Assembly (NCBI GenBank): GCA_035547055.1 | Contig: DASZVN010000034.1 | Location: 1-24,718, forward strand | Length of the DNA: 24,718 nucleotides | DNA from: DASZVN01 sp035547055 | GTDB lineage: Bacteria > Pseudomonadota > Alphaproteobacteria > Rhizobiales > Methylopilaceae | Direction: 5' to 3' | In this document: piece by piece, positions 7,871 through 15,444 of the stretch | Numbering within the stretch: position 1 is the stretch's first letter | Layout: every line of letters starts with the position of its first letter | Translations under genes and position numbers: made by a program | Notes under the pieces: generated by a model | Told to the model about the DNA's origin: nothing | Databases searched by the model: none | The model's input: only the letters and a program-made list of their open reading frames with translations

Positions 7871-8695
7871 ATGAAACATCACGTCGCCTCGGCCATCGCG
7901 CGCCTTCGTATCGAGCCGGGGCAGGATGCCAAGCTTGCGAAGCGCAAGACCGACGATACCGCCTTCTTCAAAGACAAGGCCAGCGGCGAGGCATCGCTGG
8001 CCGATGACGCGCGCGCGATCGACGCGCTGCAGGACCGCCTCTACGCCGAGGGCAAGCGGGCGCTGCTGGTCGTGCTCCAGGGCATGGACACCAGCGGCAA
8101 GGATGGCACCATCCGCGCCGTGTTCCGCGAGACCAGCCCGATCGGCGTCGCCGCAGCCGCCTTCAAGGCGCCGACCGCCGAGGAGCTCGCCCACGACTTC
8201 TTGTGGCGCATCCACCAGGTCTGTCCCGAGCGCGGCACCATCCGCATCTTCAACCGCTCGCACTACGAGGACGTGCTCGCCGTGCGGGTCGAGAAGCTGG
8301 CGCCGCCGGAGGTGGTCGAGCAGCGCTTCGGCATGATCAACGACTTCGAGAGCATGCTGGCCGGGAACGGCACCACCATCGTCAAGTTCATGCTCCACAT
8401 CTCCAAGGACGAGCAGAAGAAGCGGCTCCAGGCGCGCCTCGACGACCCGGAGAAGCACTGGAAGTTCAATCCGAACGACCTCGCGGCGCGCAAGCTGTGG
8501 GAGCCGTTCCAGGCGGCCTACGAGGTGGCGCTGACGCGCTGCTCGACCGCGCACGCCCCCTGGTATGTCATTCCCTCCGATCACAAATGGGTGCGCAACG
8601 CGCTCGTCGCCCGCATCGTCCGCACCACCCTCGAGGCAATGGACCCGAGGCCGGCCGATCCCGGTTGGAAGAAGGGCGAGTTCACGATCCGCTAG
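7871..8695 (+). CDS. ppk2: PPK2-family polyphosphate:nucleotide phosphotransferase
   Basis: Uses inorganic polyphosphate to phosphorylate nucleoside mono- or diphosphates (AMP/ADP to ADP/ATP). The 274-residue single-domain P-loop kinase shows the Walker A motif GMDTSGKDGT (71-80), the Walker B-type NRSHYEDV (128-135) and a basic lid with DEQKKRLQARLDDPEKHWKF (180-199). The SGKDGT form of the P-loop and the length fit the class that includes PPK2-III enzymes, which can make ATP from AMP, better than the 'AAGKGGT' class I. The class call is from motif wording and would need a tree. It is divergent from tkt and 97 bases ahead of the HpnL-like gene. No Ppk1 or exopolyphosphatase gene is in the window. 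Confidence 0.88.
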   Translation: MKHHVASAIARLRIEPGQDAKLAKRKTDDTAFFKDKASGEASLADDARAIDALQDRLYAEGKRALLVVLQGMDTSGKDGTIRAVFRETSPIGVAAAAFKAPTAEELAHDFLWRIHQVCPERGTIRIFNRSHYEDVLAVRVEKLAPPEVVEQRFGMINDFESMLAGNGTTIVKFMLHISKDEQKKRLQARLDDPEKHWKFNPNDLAARKLWEPFQAAYEVALTRCSTAHAPWYVIPSDHKWVRNALVARIVRTTLEAMDPRPADPGWKKGEFTIR

Positions 8696-8792
8696 GGCGA
8701 CGGGCGACGAAGGCCGAGCGCCGAATTGCGGTCGCGGGATCGTTCCCGGCCTGTTAAGGAGGGGGCAGCCCGCCTGTACCGGGGAAGGTTTG

Positions 8793-9809
8793 ATGAAGAC
8801 AGCGGCCCTCGCCGTGTGGATGGTCGGCATCGTGGCCGTGGTCGGCATGGTGATCTGGTCGGGCGCCGGCTCGGTCGGCGACGCCGTCGCCCGCGCCGGG
8901 TGGGGCGTGCTCGCGGTGGTGCTGCTCCGCGCGGTGCAGATGGCCTCGGCCGGCGCCGCGTGGTGGCTGGTGCTGCCGCCGGCCGTGCGCCCGCCGCTCG
9001 GCATGGTCGAACTGCTGCGGATGGTGCGCGAGGGCGGCAACTCGCTGCTCCCGGTCGCCCAGGTCGGCGGCGACGTGATCGGCGCCCGGCTTCTCACCTT
9101 CTGGCGGATCGACGGCGCGACAGCGGCGGCGAGCGTCATCGTCGACGTGACGATGCTCGCCGGCACCCAGTTCGCCTTCACCGTGATCGGCGTGCTCCTC
9201 CTCGCCTATCTCAGCGGCTCGGGCCCGATCGTCCGCGACACCGCCGCCGGGCTGGTGCTGGCGGCATGCGGGCTGACCGCGCTCTTCCTGATCCAGGGCA
9301 AGGGTGGCCGCGGCGCCCTGCAGCGGCTCCTCGGCCGCATCGCCGGCGGCACCAAGTGGCAGGCGCTGGCCGCGATCGACAAGGTCTACGGCGCGCTCGG
9401 CATGCTGTACGCCCGCCGCGCCGCGCTCGCCGGCGCGGCCACGATCCACCTCGTGATCTGGTTCATCGGCGTCGGCGAGGTATGGGCCGCGCTGGCAGCG
9501 ATGGGCTATCCGCTGTCCTACCGCGAAGCCCTGGTGATCGAGAGCCTGCTCCACGCGCTCCGCGGCGCGGCGTTCCTCGTGCCCGGCGCGCTCGGCATCC
9601 AGGAAGGCGGTGCGATCGCGCTGTGCGCGCTGTTCGGCGTGCCGATGGACGCCGCGCTCGCGCTGTCCCTGATCAAGCGCATCGCCGATGCCGCCATCGG
9701 CATTCCCGGGCTGGTGTTCTGGCAGGCTCTGGAGGGGCGGCGCTTCCTCCGCGGCCGCCGCCCGGGCCCGCCGCTGCCGCAGCCGGCCGAGGGTCCCTCG
9801 CGCTCCTGA
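8793..9809 (+). CDS. HpnL / lysylphosphatidylglycerol synthase TM-like membrane protein
   Basis: A polytopic inner-membrane protein of 338 residues in the LPG_synthase_TM (UPF0104) superfamily. The C-terminal part (FLVPGALGIQEGG at 262-274; GIPGLVFWQALEGRRF at 303-318) resembles HpnL, the membrane protein often tied to hopanoid gene clusters. NSLLPVAQVGGDVIGARLL (83-101) is the other conserved block. About seven or eight hydrophobic segments are visible, the first at residues 4-22. It has no soluble synthase domain, so it is not an aminoacyl-PG synthase by itself; a lipid flippase or transport role is inferred from the family. The ATG at 8793 is preferred over an upstream open frame because GGGGAAGG ends 4 bases before it and the upstream frame overlaps ppk2. 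No other hopanoid gene is adjacent, so the HpnL label is tentative. Confidence 0.75.
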   Translation: MKTAALAVWMVGIVAVVGMVIWSGAGSVGDAVARAGWGVLAVVLLRAVQMASAGAAWWLVLPPAVRPPLGMVELLRMVREGGNSLLPVAQVGGDVIGARLLTFWRIDGATAAASVIVDVTMLAGTQFAFTVIGVLLLAYLSGSGPIVRDTAAGLVLAACGLTALFLIQGKGGRGALQRLLGRIAGGTKWQALAAIDKVYGALGMLYARRAALAGAATIHLVIWFIGVGEVWAALAAMGYPLSYREALVIESLLHALRGAAFLVPGALGIQEGGAIALCALFGVPMDAALALSLIKRIADAAIGIPGLVFWQALEGRRFLRGRRPGPPLPQPAEGPSRS

Positions 9810-9956
9810 CGTGCGGCGCACGCCGGCCATGCCCGCCGCCAATTGCCGGGAATAGAGCCCCTTCGTAAGGTATCGTCGGGTTGGGTCGTCCGCCGCCTCG
9901 CCAAAGCTTTCGGCAGGCAGGCGCAGCCATGCGGGCGCCTCTTCGGGGGGAATTTC

Positions 9957-10856
9957 ATGGCTGAGCGGCAATGGTACTGGGTCTCGGCCGAGGGGCAGCA
10001 GGGGCCGATCGCGGACGACGCCTTCCGCGCGCTGATCGCGGCCGGGCGGATCGGCCGGGAGACCCTCGTCTGGCACGCCGGCCTGCCCGATTGGCAGCGG
10101 GCCGGCGCGCTCGCCGACCTCTGGCCCGACGCGCCGCCGCCTTTGCCGCGCCCGCCCGCGGCCCCCGGTCCCGAGGACGTCCGCGGCCGCTTCGTCGAGC
10201 GCATCGGGGTGTGGGGCCTGTTCGGCCGCGCGATCCTCTATTACCTCGGCATCGTCTTCGTCATCCCGGCGCCGTGGACCGCCAACGCCATCCTCCACTG
10301 GATCGTCTCGAAGATCGAGGTGCCGGGGCGGCCGAACCTCGCCTTCACCGGCCGGGCGGAGGACATCTGGTGGATCTGGATGCTCTACGCCGCCTGCGCC
10401 TATGCGGGGCTGTCCCATGTCCTGGTGCTGCCGGTCTTCGTCCTCCAGGCGCTGTTCAACTGGCTGATCCTGCGCTGGATCATCCGCAGCCTGAGCTCGA
10501 ACGGCACGCCGCTGCCGCTTCGCTTCGCCGGCAGCGGCTGGGCCTATATCGGCTGGACGCTGCTCAGCATCGTGTCGATCGTCAGCATCATCGGCTGGGC
10601 CTGGGTCGCCACCGCCTTCGGCCGCTGGGTCTGCCGCCACATCGAGGGCACCACCCGCGTCGTCACCTTCGAGGCGACGGGCTGGCAGGTGCTGTGGCGG
10701 AGCATCGTCTACGCGATCAGCATCTGCCTCATCATCCCGATTCCGTGGAGCAGCCGCTGGTTCGCCGGCTGGATCGTCACCCAGTTCGCCGTCGGCGAGC
10801 CGATCCGCCAGGCGGCGTTGCCCTCGGGAGCGGGTCCGGCCGCGCTGCCGGCCTGA
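9957..10856 (+). CDS. GYF-domain membrane protein with four DUF898-like repeats
   Basis: A 299-residue protein with a cytosolic GYF_2/DUF4339-type domain (residues 5-56: WYWVSAEGQQGP, then IGRETLVWHAGLPDW), a Pro-rich linker (59-72) and a membrane part. The membrane part appears to be four copies of one unit (about 84-128, 129-188, 189-236, 237-283). Each copy tends to start with F-x-G/A, then aromatic residues and W, then a hydrophobic helix, an IP-x-PW or GWAW turn, and a closing W-(I/V/L) helix. The pattern recalls the YjgN/DUF898 repeat. GYF_2 domains are usually found on bacterial membrane proteins as peptide- or protein-binding modules; the function here is unknown. The ATG at 9957 has GGGGGG 6 bases upstream; an in-frame ATG at 9843 lacks such a site. 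Confidence 0.82.
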   Translation: MAERQWYWVSAEGQQGPIADDAFRALIAAGRIGRETLVWHAGLPDWQRAGALADLWPDAPPPLPRPPAAPGPEDVRGRFVERIGVWGLFGRAILYYLGIVFVIPAPWTANAILHWIVSKIEVPGRPNLAFTGRAEDIWWIWMLYAACAYAGLSHVLVLPVFVLQALFNWLILRWIIRSLSSNGTPLPLRFAGSGWAYIGWTLLSIVSIVSIIGWAWVATAFGRWVCRHIEGTTRVVTFEATGWQVLWRSIVYAISICLIIPIPWSSRWFAGWIVTQFAVGEPIRQAALPSGAGPAALPA

Positions 10857-10923
10857 GTGCCTGGACGGAACGGCGGGACCCGCCGCCCGTTGGTCGGACA
10901 GGATGCCGGCCAGCGAGGCGGAG

Positions 10924-11130
10924 ATGGCAGATCGCGACGAACCCAGGACCCCGGGAAGCAAGCCGAAGACGCCGACGCCACCGCGCCCCGACCGCACGCC
11001 GCGGCCCGGCCCGGACGGCCCGCGCACGCCCTACCCGGTGAACGACCCCGGCGTGGCCGACCCGCGCGGGCCCGGCTCCGAGCCCGACCTGTTCCCCGGC
11101 CGCCCGCTCGACCCCGGCACCCGGATATAA
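10924..11130 (+). CDS. Small proline-rich hypothetical protein
   Basis: A 68-residue, highly charged and proline-rich ORF with no hydrophobic segment, so probably disordered and cytosolic. It contains the repeated words PRTP (7-10, 34-37), KPKTPTPPRPDRTPRPG (13-29) and GRP..PGTRI at the end. The ATG at 10924 has GAGG 5 bases upstream; an in-frame ATG at 10903 would add seven residues and has a weaker site. It lies 67 bases after the GYF gene and 88 before the transporter, same strand. I do not recognise a family. In GC-rich DNA such a composition can arise by chance, so the case rests on the ribosome site, the gene-sized gap it fills and the ordered Pro/Thr/Arg pattern. Confidence 0.55.
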   Translation: MADRDEPRTPGSKPKTPTPPRPDRTPRPGPDGPRTPYPVNDPGVADPRGPGSEPDLFPGRPLDPGTRI

Positions 11131-11218
11131 CGCCCGGGTGCTCCATGCGGAGCAAGAAACGGATCGCGCCGCCACCCGGCCTCGCCTAGGTTTCCGCCCG
11201 AACGCGAGGAACCCATCC

Positions 11219-12193
11219 ATGGCGAGACTTGCCGGACCGGCGCTGGTCGTCCTCTTCAGCCTGTCGCAGGCCTTTCGCGACGTCTATTTCTCCGACACCT
11301 TCCAGGGCGTCGACTTCTTCGCGGTGCTGCTGCTGGCCTCCGGGCTGTCGACCGTCATCTTCGCGGTGGTCACCCTTCTCCGCGTGCCGGGCGATTTCGC
11401 CAGGCTCGCCCGCGAATGGCGGACAGTGCTCGGCATGAACCTGACGACCGCCGGGGCGTGGCCGTTCTATTTCTACGCGCTGACGCACCTGGAGCCGTCG
11501 ATCGTCAATACGCTCCACAGCGGCATCGCGCCGCTGGCGGTGGTGGTGCTGGGCGCGTTCGGCCTCCAGATCGCGAAGCCCCGTCCGATCGGCCGCACCG
11601 AAGCGCTGTGCTACGGCGGCATCGCGGCCTCGCTCGCCGCGCTGTGGTGGGTGGTCCTTTCGGGCCGCTCGGGCCTCGCCCAGGGCGGACTCGGCACCGT
11701 GCTGCCGGCCCTCGCGGTGCTGCTCATCAGCGGCACCTCGATCACGACGAGCCAGCTCTTCTCCAAGCGGCTCAACGACCGCGGGATCAGCTCGGCCGCG
11801 GTCACCGCCGTGCGCTATCTCTTTCTGGTGGTGATGGGCGTGGGCGTCGAGGCGGCACGCGGCGGAATGCACGGCGTCGGCGGGCCGGGGCAGCTCGCGG
11901 TGCTCGCCGTCGCGGCGACCGCGCTGATGGTGCTGCCGATCTATATCCTCCAGCTCGGCATCGCGCGGACGGCGCCGCTCACCGCCCAGGTGATCCGCAC
12001 CCTCGGCCCGGTCTTCGTCTTCGCGCTCGAGCAGCTCGACCAGCGCATCGCCTATTCGGGGCCGGTGCTGGCCGGAATCGTCGCCTATTCGCTGTTCGCG
12101 ATCGGCGCCAACGCGGCGCATGGCTGGCGGAGCGACGCCCGCGCCGGCCGGGTCGCGGTCCAGCCGGAGCCGGCGCGCCCGCGCCCGTCCTGA
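11219..12193 (+). CDS. EamA/DMT-family transporter
   Basis: A 324-residue inner-membrane protein with about ten hydrophobic helices in two halves, the layout of drug/metabolite transporters with two EamA domains. Typical signs are the N-terminal helix followed by FAVLLLASGLSTVIFAVVTLL (34-54), the middle LEPSIVNTLHSGIAPLAVVVLG (91-112), and a second half that repeats the pattern (LTAQVIRTLGPVFVFALEQ). The substrate cannot be told from sequence. The ATG at 11219 has GAGGA 8 bases upstream; the frame extends to 11138 without a coding-like sequence. The protein ends in a Pro/Arg-rich tail. Its stop lies 9 bases from that of the converging PAP2 gene, so transcripts of the two must meet here. Confidence 0.85.
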   Translation: MARLAGPALVVLFSLSQAFRDVYFSDTFQGVDFFAVLLLASGLSTVIFAVVTLLRVPGDFARLAREWRTVLGMNLTTAGAWPFYFYALTHLEPSIVNTLHSGIAPLAVVVLGAFGLQIAKPRPIGRTEALCYGGIAASLAALWWVVLSGRSGLAQGGLGTVLPALAVLLISGTSITTSQLFSKRLNDRGISSAAVTAVRYLFLVVMGVGVEAARGGMHGVGGPGQLAVLAVAATALMVLPIYILQLGIARTAPLTAQVIRTLGPVFVFALEQLDQRIAYSGPVLAGIVAYSLFAIGANAAHGWRSDARAGRVAVQPEPARPRPS

Positions 12194-12202
12194 AACCGGG
12201 CG

Positions 12203-12823
12203 TCAGCGCCGCGCGACGACGTGGGTGACGACAAGGAGCGGCATCAGCGCGCCGTGCAGGCGCTCGCTCGCCATCAGCGGGGCGCGGCCGAAGCGGCGCA
12301 TCGCCCAGACCGTCGCCGAGGCGGCCAGCGCGCCGACCACCGCGGCCCCGACCATGTCGAGCGGATAGTGGATGCCGAGATAGACCCGCGACCATGCCAC
12401 CGTCAGGCCGAGCACGCCGAACAGCACCGCGAGCCCGTCCTTGCCGAACACCATCAGCACTGCCGCGTAGGTGAAGAACACGGTGGCGTGGTCGCTCGGG
12501 AACGAGGAGTTGGCACGATGTGCCAGGAAGGTGTGGCCGATGCCGACGACGAACGGCCGGGGATTGTGGACGACCAGGCCGATCGCGAGATTCGCCACGA
12601 GCGCCAGCACCAGGGCGGCCAGCGCGGTGGTGGCGATGATGCGCATGCGCTGGTTGCCCGCGGCCCACACCAGGGCGAGGTGAAGCGGCACCAGGAGAAT
12701 GAGATATTTCGCGATGAGCGTCGCGATCAGGACCACCGCGTGCGGCGGATGCGCCGAAGCGTTGACGAGGAGGAAAAGAGCCTGATCGAGATCGGACACC
12801 GCACGCGTTCCTGCCGAGGCCAC
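12203..12823 (-). CDS. PAP2-family phosphatase (undecaprenyl-diphosphatase-like)
   Basis: A 206-residue membrane phosphatase of the PAP2 superfamily with about five helices. The three signature blocks are present: NPRPF (87-91), PSDHA (109-113, His112) and SRVYLGIHYPLD (145-156, His152). This resembles BcrC-type undecaprenyl pyrophosphate phosphatases, which recycle the cell-wall lipid carrier; other lipid phosphates are possible. The first motif lacks the lysine usual seven residues before its Arg. The start is uncertain: GTG at 12823 opens the frame, but a GTG at 12799 (SDLDQALF) has CAGGAA 8 bases upstream and may be the true start, giving 198 residues. It converges with the EamA gene and diverges from the esterase. 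Confidence 0.86.
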   Translation of the reverse strand: MASAGTRAVSDLDQALFLLVNASAHPPHAVVLIATLIAKYLILLVPLHLALVWAAGNQRMRIIATTALAALVLALVANLAIGLVVHNPRPFVVGIGHTFLAHRANSSFPSDHATVFFTYAAVLMVFGKDGLAVLFGVLGLTVAWSRVYLGIHYPLDMVGAAVVGALAASATVWAMRRFGRAPLMASERLHGALMPLLVVTHVVARR

Positions 12824-12957
12824 ACCATAGCGATTCTGGCGCCGACATGGTGAATCAACCGCTAACGCGGCGCAGCCCCGTCTTTCGGCGGACGTGCCGG
12901 CGGGCTTGCCACGCCCGCGGCGATCTCCGACAAGAAGCCCATCTTTGAGGCCACCCG

Positions 12958-13668
12958 ATGCCGATCGCCCTCGACGGACCGCGCCTGCCTGCCCGCTCGG
13001 GACGGGCGACCAGCCTCCTCGTCTTTCTCCACGGCTACGGCGCCGACGGCAACGACCTGATCGACATCGGCCGGCTGTGGCAGTCCGCGTTGCCCGACAC
13101 CGCCTTCGCCTCGCCCCATGCGCCGGAACCCTGCGCCGAGGCGCCGGTCGGCCGGCAATGGTTCGCGCTGAGCCGCACGTCCGTCGATCCCGTCGGGCAT
13201 GGCGCCGACCTCCGCTGGCAAGGCGCGACTCGGGCGGCGCCGGTGCTGAACGCCTTCCTCGACGCCGAACTCGCCCGCCTCGGCCTTGCCCCCGGCCGGC
13301 TGATGCTGGTCGGCTTCAGCCAGGGCGCGATGATGGCGCTCCATGTCGGGCTCCAGCGCCGGCCGCCGCCGGCGGCGATCCTCGCCTATTCCGGCGCGCT
13401 GATCGGGCCCGAGCACCTCGCCGGCGAGATCGCCGACCCTCCGCCGCCGGTGCTCCTGGTCCATGGCGACGCCGATCCGGTAGTGCCGTTCGAAGCGCTG
13501 GCCGCAGCGCGCGAGGGCCTCGCCGCGGCGGGCGTGCCGTGCCAGTGGCACGTCTCGCCCGGACTCGGCCACGGCATCGACGAGGCCAGCCTCCTCCACG
13601 GCGCCCGCTTCCTCGCCGCCGCGAGCACCGGTTCCGGTGCAAGAACGGCAGGCCCTTCACAGGATTGA
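12958..13668 (+). CDS. Phospholipase/carboxylesterase-type alpha/beta hydrolase
   Basis: A cytosolic serine hydrolase of 236 residues in the Abhydrolase_2 (phospholipase/carboxylesterase, YpfH-like) family. The catalytic triad can be placed: Ser121 in GFSQG (119-123), Asp173 in LVHGDADPVVP (167-177) and His205 in GLGHGID (202-208). HGYGADG (25-31) supplies the oxyanion region. No signal peptide is visible. Typical members hydrolyse short-chain esters or thioesters; the physiological substrate is unknown. The ATG at 12958 is preceded by TGAGG. The C-terminal dozen residues (STGSGARTAGPS) look disordered. It runs toward the HNH gene, 65 bases away, and could share its transcript. Confidence 0.9.
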   Translation: MPIALDGPRLPARSGRATSLLVFLHGYGADGNDLIDIGRLWQSALPDTAFASPHAPEPCAEAPVGRQWFALSRTSVDPVGHGADLRWQGATRAAPVLNAFLDAELARLGLAPGRLMLVGFSQGAMMALHVGLQRRPPPAAILAYSGALIGPEHLAGEIADPPPPVLLVHGDADPVVPFEALAAAREGLAAAGVPCQWHVSPGLGHGIDEASLLHGARFLAAASTGSGARTAGPSQD

Positions 13669-13733
13669 CGCGAAACCTATAGAGTGTCGGCCGCGCGCCG
13701 GCGGGTCGCTGCGGGCGTGCCCGCGGAGCGCAC

Positions 13734-14291
13734 GTGAACGTCCACGTCTCACCCGAGTCCTGTCCGGCGCTGGTGTTGAACGCCGACTACCGGCCGCTGT
13801 CCTACTACCCGCTGTCGCTGTGGTCGTGGCAGGACGCGATCAAGGCGATCTTCCTCGACCGCGTCACCGTGGTCTCGAACTACGAGCGCACCGTCAAGAG
13901 CCCGAGCTTCGAGCTGCCGCTGCCCTCGGTCGTGTGCCTGAAAACCTACGTCAGGCCGGCCCGGCAGCCCGCCTTCACCCGGTTCAACGTGTTCCTGCGC
14001 GACCGCTTCACCTGCCAGTATTGCGGCGCCCGCGACGACCTCACCTTCGACCACGTGGTGCCGCGCTCGCGCGGCGGCCAGACCACCTGGGACAACGTCG
14101 TCGCCGCCTGCTCGGCCTGCAATCTCAGAAAGGGCGGCAAGCTGCCCGAGCAATGCGGAATGGCGCCGCACCAGCCCCCTTTTCAACCGTCGGTGCACGA
14201 CCTGCACCGCAACGGCCGCCTGTTCCCGCCCAACTACCTCCACGACAGCTGGCTCGACTACCTCTACTGGGACAGCGAGCTGGAGCCGTGA
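13734..14291 (+). CDS. HNH endonuclease family protein
   Basis: A 185-residue protein with a zinc-bound HNH nuclease fold: CQYC (94-97), FDHVVPRSRGG (105-115, with Asp106-His107), TTWDNVVAACSACN (117-130, with Asn121 and CSAC at 126-129). The N-terminal 80 residues (ALVLNADYRPLSYYPLSLWSW) match the stand-alone HNH proteins found widely in bacteria. Its cellular role is not established; it is not next to any restriction, phage or intein gene, and looks like a conserved chromosomal gene. The start is GTG at 13734 with GGAG 5 bases upstream. A family 3 palindrome follows 11 bases after the stop. Confidence 0.88.
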   Translation: MNVHVSPESCPALVLNADYRPLSYYPLSLWSWQDAIKAIFLDRVTVVSNYERTVKSPSFELPLPSVVCLKTYVRPARQPAFTRFNVFLRDRFTCQYCGARDDLTFDHVVPRSRGGQTTWDNVVAACSACNLRKGGKLPEQCGMAPHQPPFQPSVHDLHRNGRLFPPNYLHDSWLDYLYWDSELEP

Positions 14292-14302
14292 TGTGGGCCT
14301 CG

Positions 14303-14390
14303 CCGTCATTGCGAGGAGCGAAGCGACGAAGCAATCCAAGAACCGCTCTGCCGTTTGCCCTGGATTGCTCCGCTTCGCTCGCAATGACGG
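14303..14390. repeat. Palindromic repeat, family 3 (CGTCATTGCGAG type)
   Basis: The left arm (14303-14337) begins CCGTCATTGCGAG and ends GCAATCCA. The right arm (14361-14390) begins TGGATTGC and ends CGCAATGACGG. The arms pair almost fully except for a short insertion in the left arm, and the loop is 23 bases. AGAACCGC in the loop can also pair with GCGGTTCT just outside the right arm, so a second fold is possible. Elements of this wording occur in many bacterial genomes between genes. It lies between the HNH gene and ubiA. Confidence 0.85.
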
Positions 14391-14419
14391 CGGTTCTGCC
14401 GTGAGGCGGCGGTGACGAG

Positions 14420-15361
14420 ATGACCGACCCTGCCGCCCGTCAGCGCGTCGCCGATGCCGACCCCGGCAACTGGGCCTGGCGCTGGGCGCCGCCGGCACTG
14501 CTGCCCTACGTGCAGCTCGCGCGATGGGACCGGCCGATCGGGGCGTGGCTCCTGTTCTGGCCGTGCGCCTGGAGCGCGGGGCTCGCCGCGGTCGCGGCCG
14601 GCGCCGGGCTGCCGCATTTCTCCGACGTGGTGCTGTTCCTGGTCGGCGCCTTCGCGATGCGCGGCGCCGGCTGCACCTGGAACGACGTCGTCGACCGCGA
14701 CATCGACGCCAAGGTCGCCCGCACCGCGAGCCGGCCGCTACCCTCGGGCCGCGTGACGCTCGGCGCAGCCTTCGCCTTCCTCGCCGCGCAGCTCCTCGCC
14801 GGGCTCGTGATCCTGCTGCAATTCAACGACTTCACGGTCGTCGTCGGGCTCTGCGCGGTCCTGCCGATCGTGGCTTATCCGTTCATGAAGCGCATCACCT
14901 GGTGGCCGCAGGCGATGCTCGGCATCTGCTTCTCCTGGGGCGCCCTCGTCGGCTGGGCGGCGTTCTTCGGCAGCCTCGGCTGGGCGGCGATCCTGCTCTA
15001 TCTCGGCTCGATCGCCTGGGTGATCGCCTACGACACGATCTACGCGCTCCAGGACATCGAGGACGACGTCCTGGTCGGGGTGCATTCCACCGCGCGCCTG
15101 TTCGGCGCACGGGTCCGCCAGGGCGTCGCGCTGTTCTACGGGCTCGCGGTGCTGATCCTTGCCGCGGCGCTGCTCGCTGCCCACGCCGGCTGGGCGAGCT
15201 TTCTCGGCCTGATCGGGTTCGCCGCGGTGCTGGCCTGGGAGGTCGCGACGCTCGATCCGGCCGATTCCAGGCGCGCCCTCGTCCTGTTCAAGGCGAACAG
15301 CCCGGCCGCCCTGATCCTCTTCGCCGGCCTCGTGCTCGACTGCGTCGTCCGGGCACTCTGA
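14420..15361 (+). CDS. ubiA: 4-hydroxybenzoate polyprenyltransferase
   Basis: Integral membrane prenyltransferase that joins the polyprenyl tail to 4-hydroxybenzoate in ubiquinone synthesis. The 313 residues carry both Asp-rich Mg-prenyl diphosphate motifs: NDVVDRDID (88-96) and YDTIYALQDIEDD (204-216). LARWDRPIGAWLLFWPC (33-49) and RTASRPLPSG (101-110) are also typical of UbiA, and about eight to nine helices follow. Other members of the superfamily (heme O synthase, chlorophyll synthase) have different second motifs, so UbiA is firm. The ATG at 14420 has GGTGACGAG directly upstream. No other ubi gene is adjacent. A family 2 repeat starts 3 bases after the stop. Confidence 0.96.
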   Translation: MTDPAARQRVADADPGNWAWRWAPPALLPYVQLARWDRPIGAWLLFWPCAWSAGLAAVAAGAGLPHFSDVVLFLVGAFAMRGAGCTWNDVVDRDIDAKVARTASRPLPSGRVTLGAAFAFLAAQLLAGLVILLQFNDFTVVVGLCAVLPIVAYPFMKRITWWPQAMLGICFSWGALVGWAAFFGSLGWAAILLYLGSIAWVIAYDTIYALQDIEDDVLVGVHSTARLFGARVRQGVALFYGLAVLILAAALLAAHAGWASFLGLIGFAAVLAWEVATLDPADSRRALVLFKANSPAALILFAGLVLDCVVRAL

Positions 15362-15363
15362 CC

Positions 15364-15441
15364 GTAGGGTGGGCGTACGCAGCATGCCCACGTGCAGCGC
15401 CGGATATGACGTGGGCATCGGCATGCCGATGCCTACCCTGC
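15364..15441. repeat. Palindromic repeat, family 2, copy R1
   Basis: The element begins GTAGGGTGGGCGTACGCAGC and ends GATGCCTACCCTGC, with inner CATGCCCACGT and GACGTGGGCATCGG. It fills the 83-base gap between the converging ubiA and ABC permease genes, where a two-way terminator would be expected. It is less symmetrical than copy R2. Confidence 0.8.
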
Positions 15442-15444
15442 GCG

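Noticed and set aside
8754..11027. A 757-codon frame on the minus strand opposite the HpnL-like and GYF genes.
   Set aside because: No motif is seen, it is low in hydrophobic order, and it is antisense to two genes with clear family features.
13734..14291. The HNH gene as part of a restriction, retron or other defence system.
   Set aside because: No methylase, reverse transcriptase, ATPase or other defence gene is adjacent, and the protein looks like a common chromosomal family.
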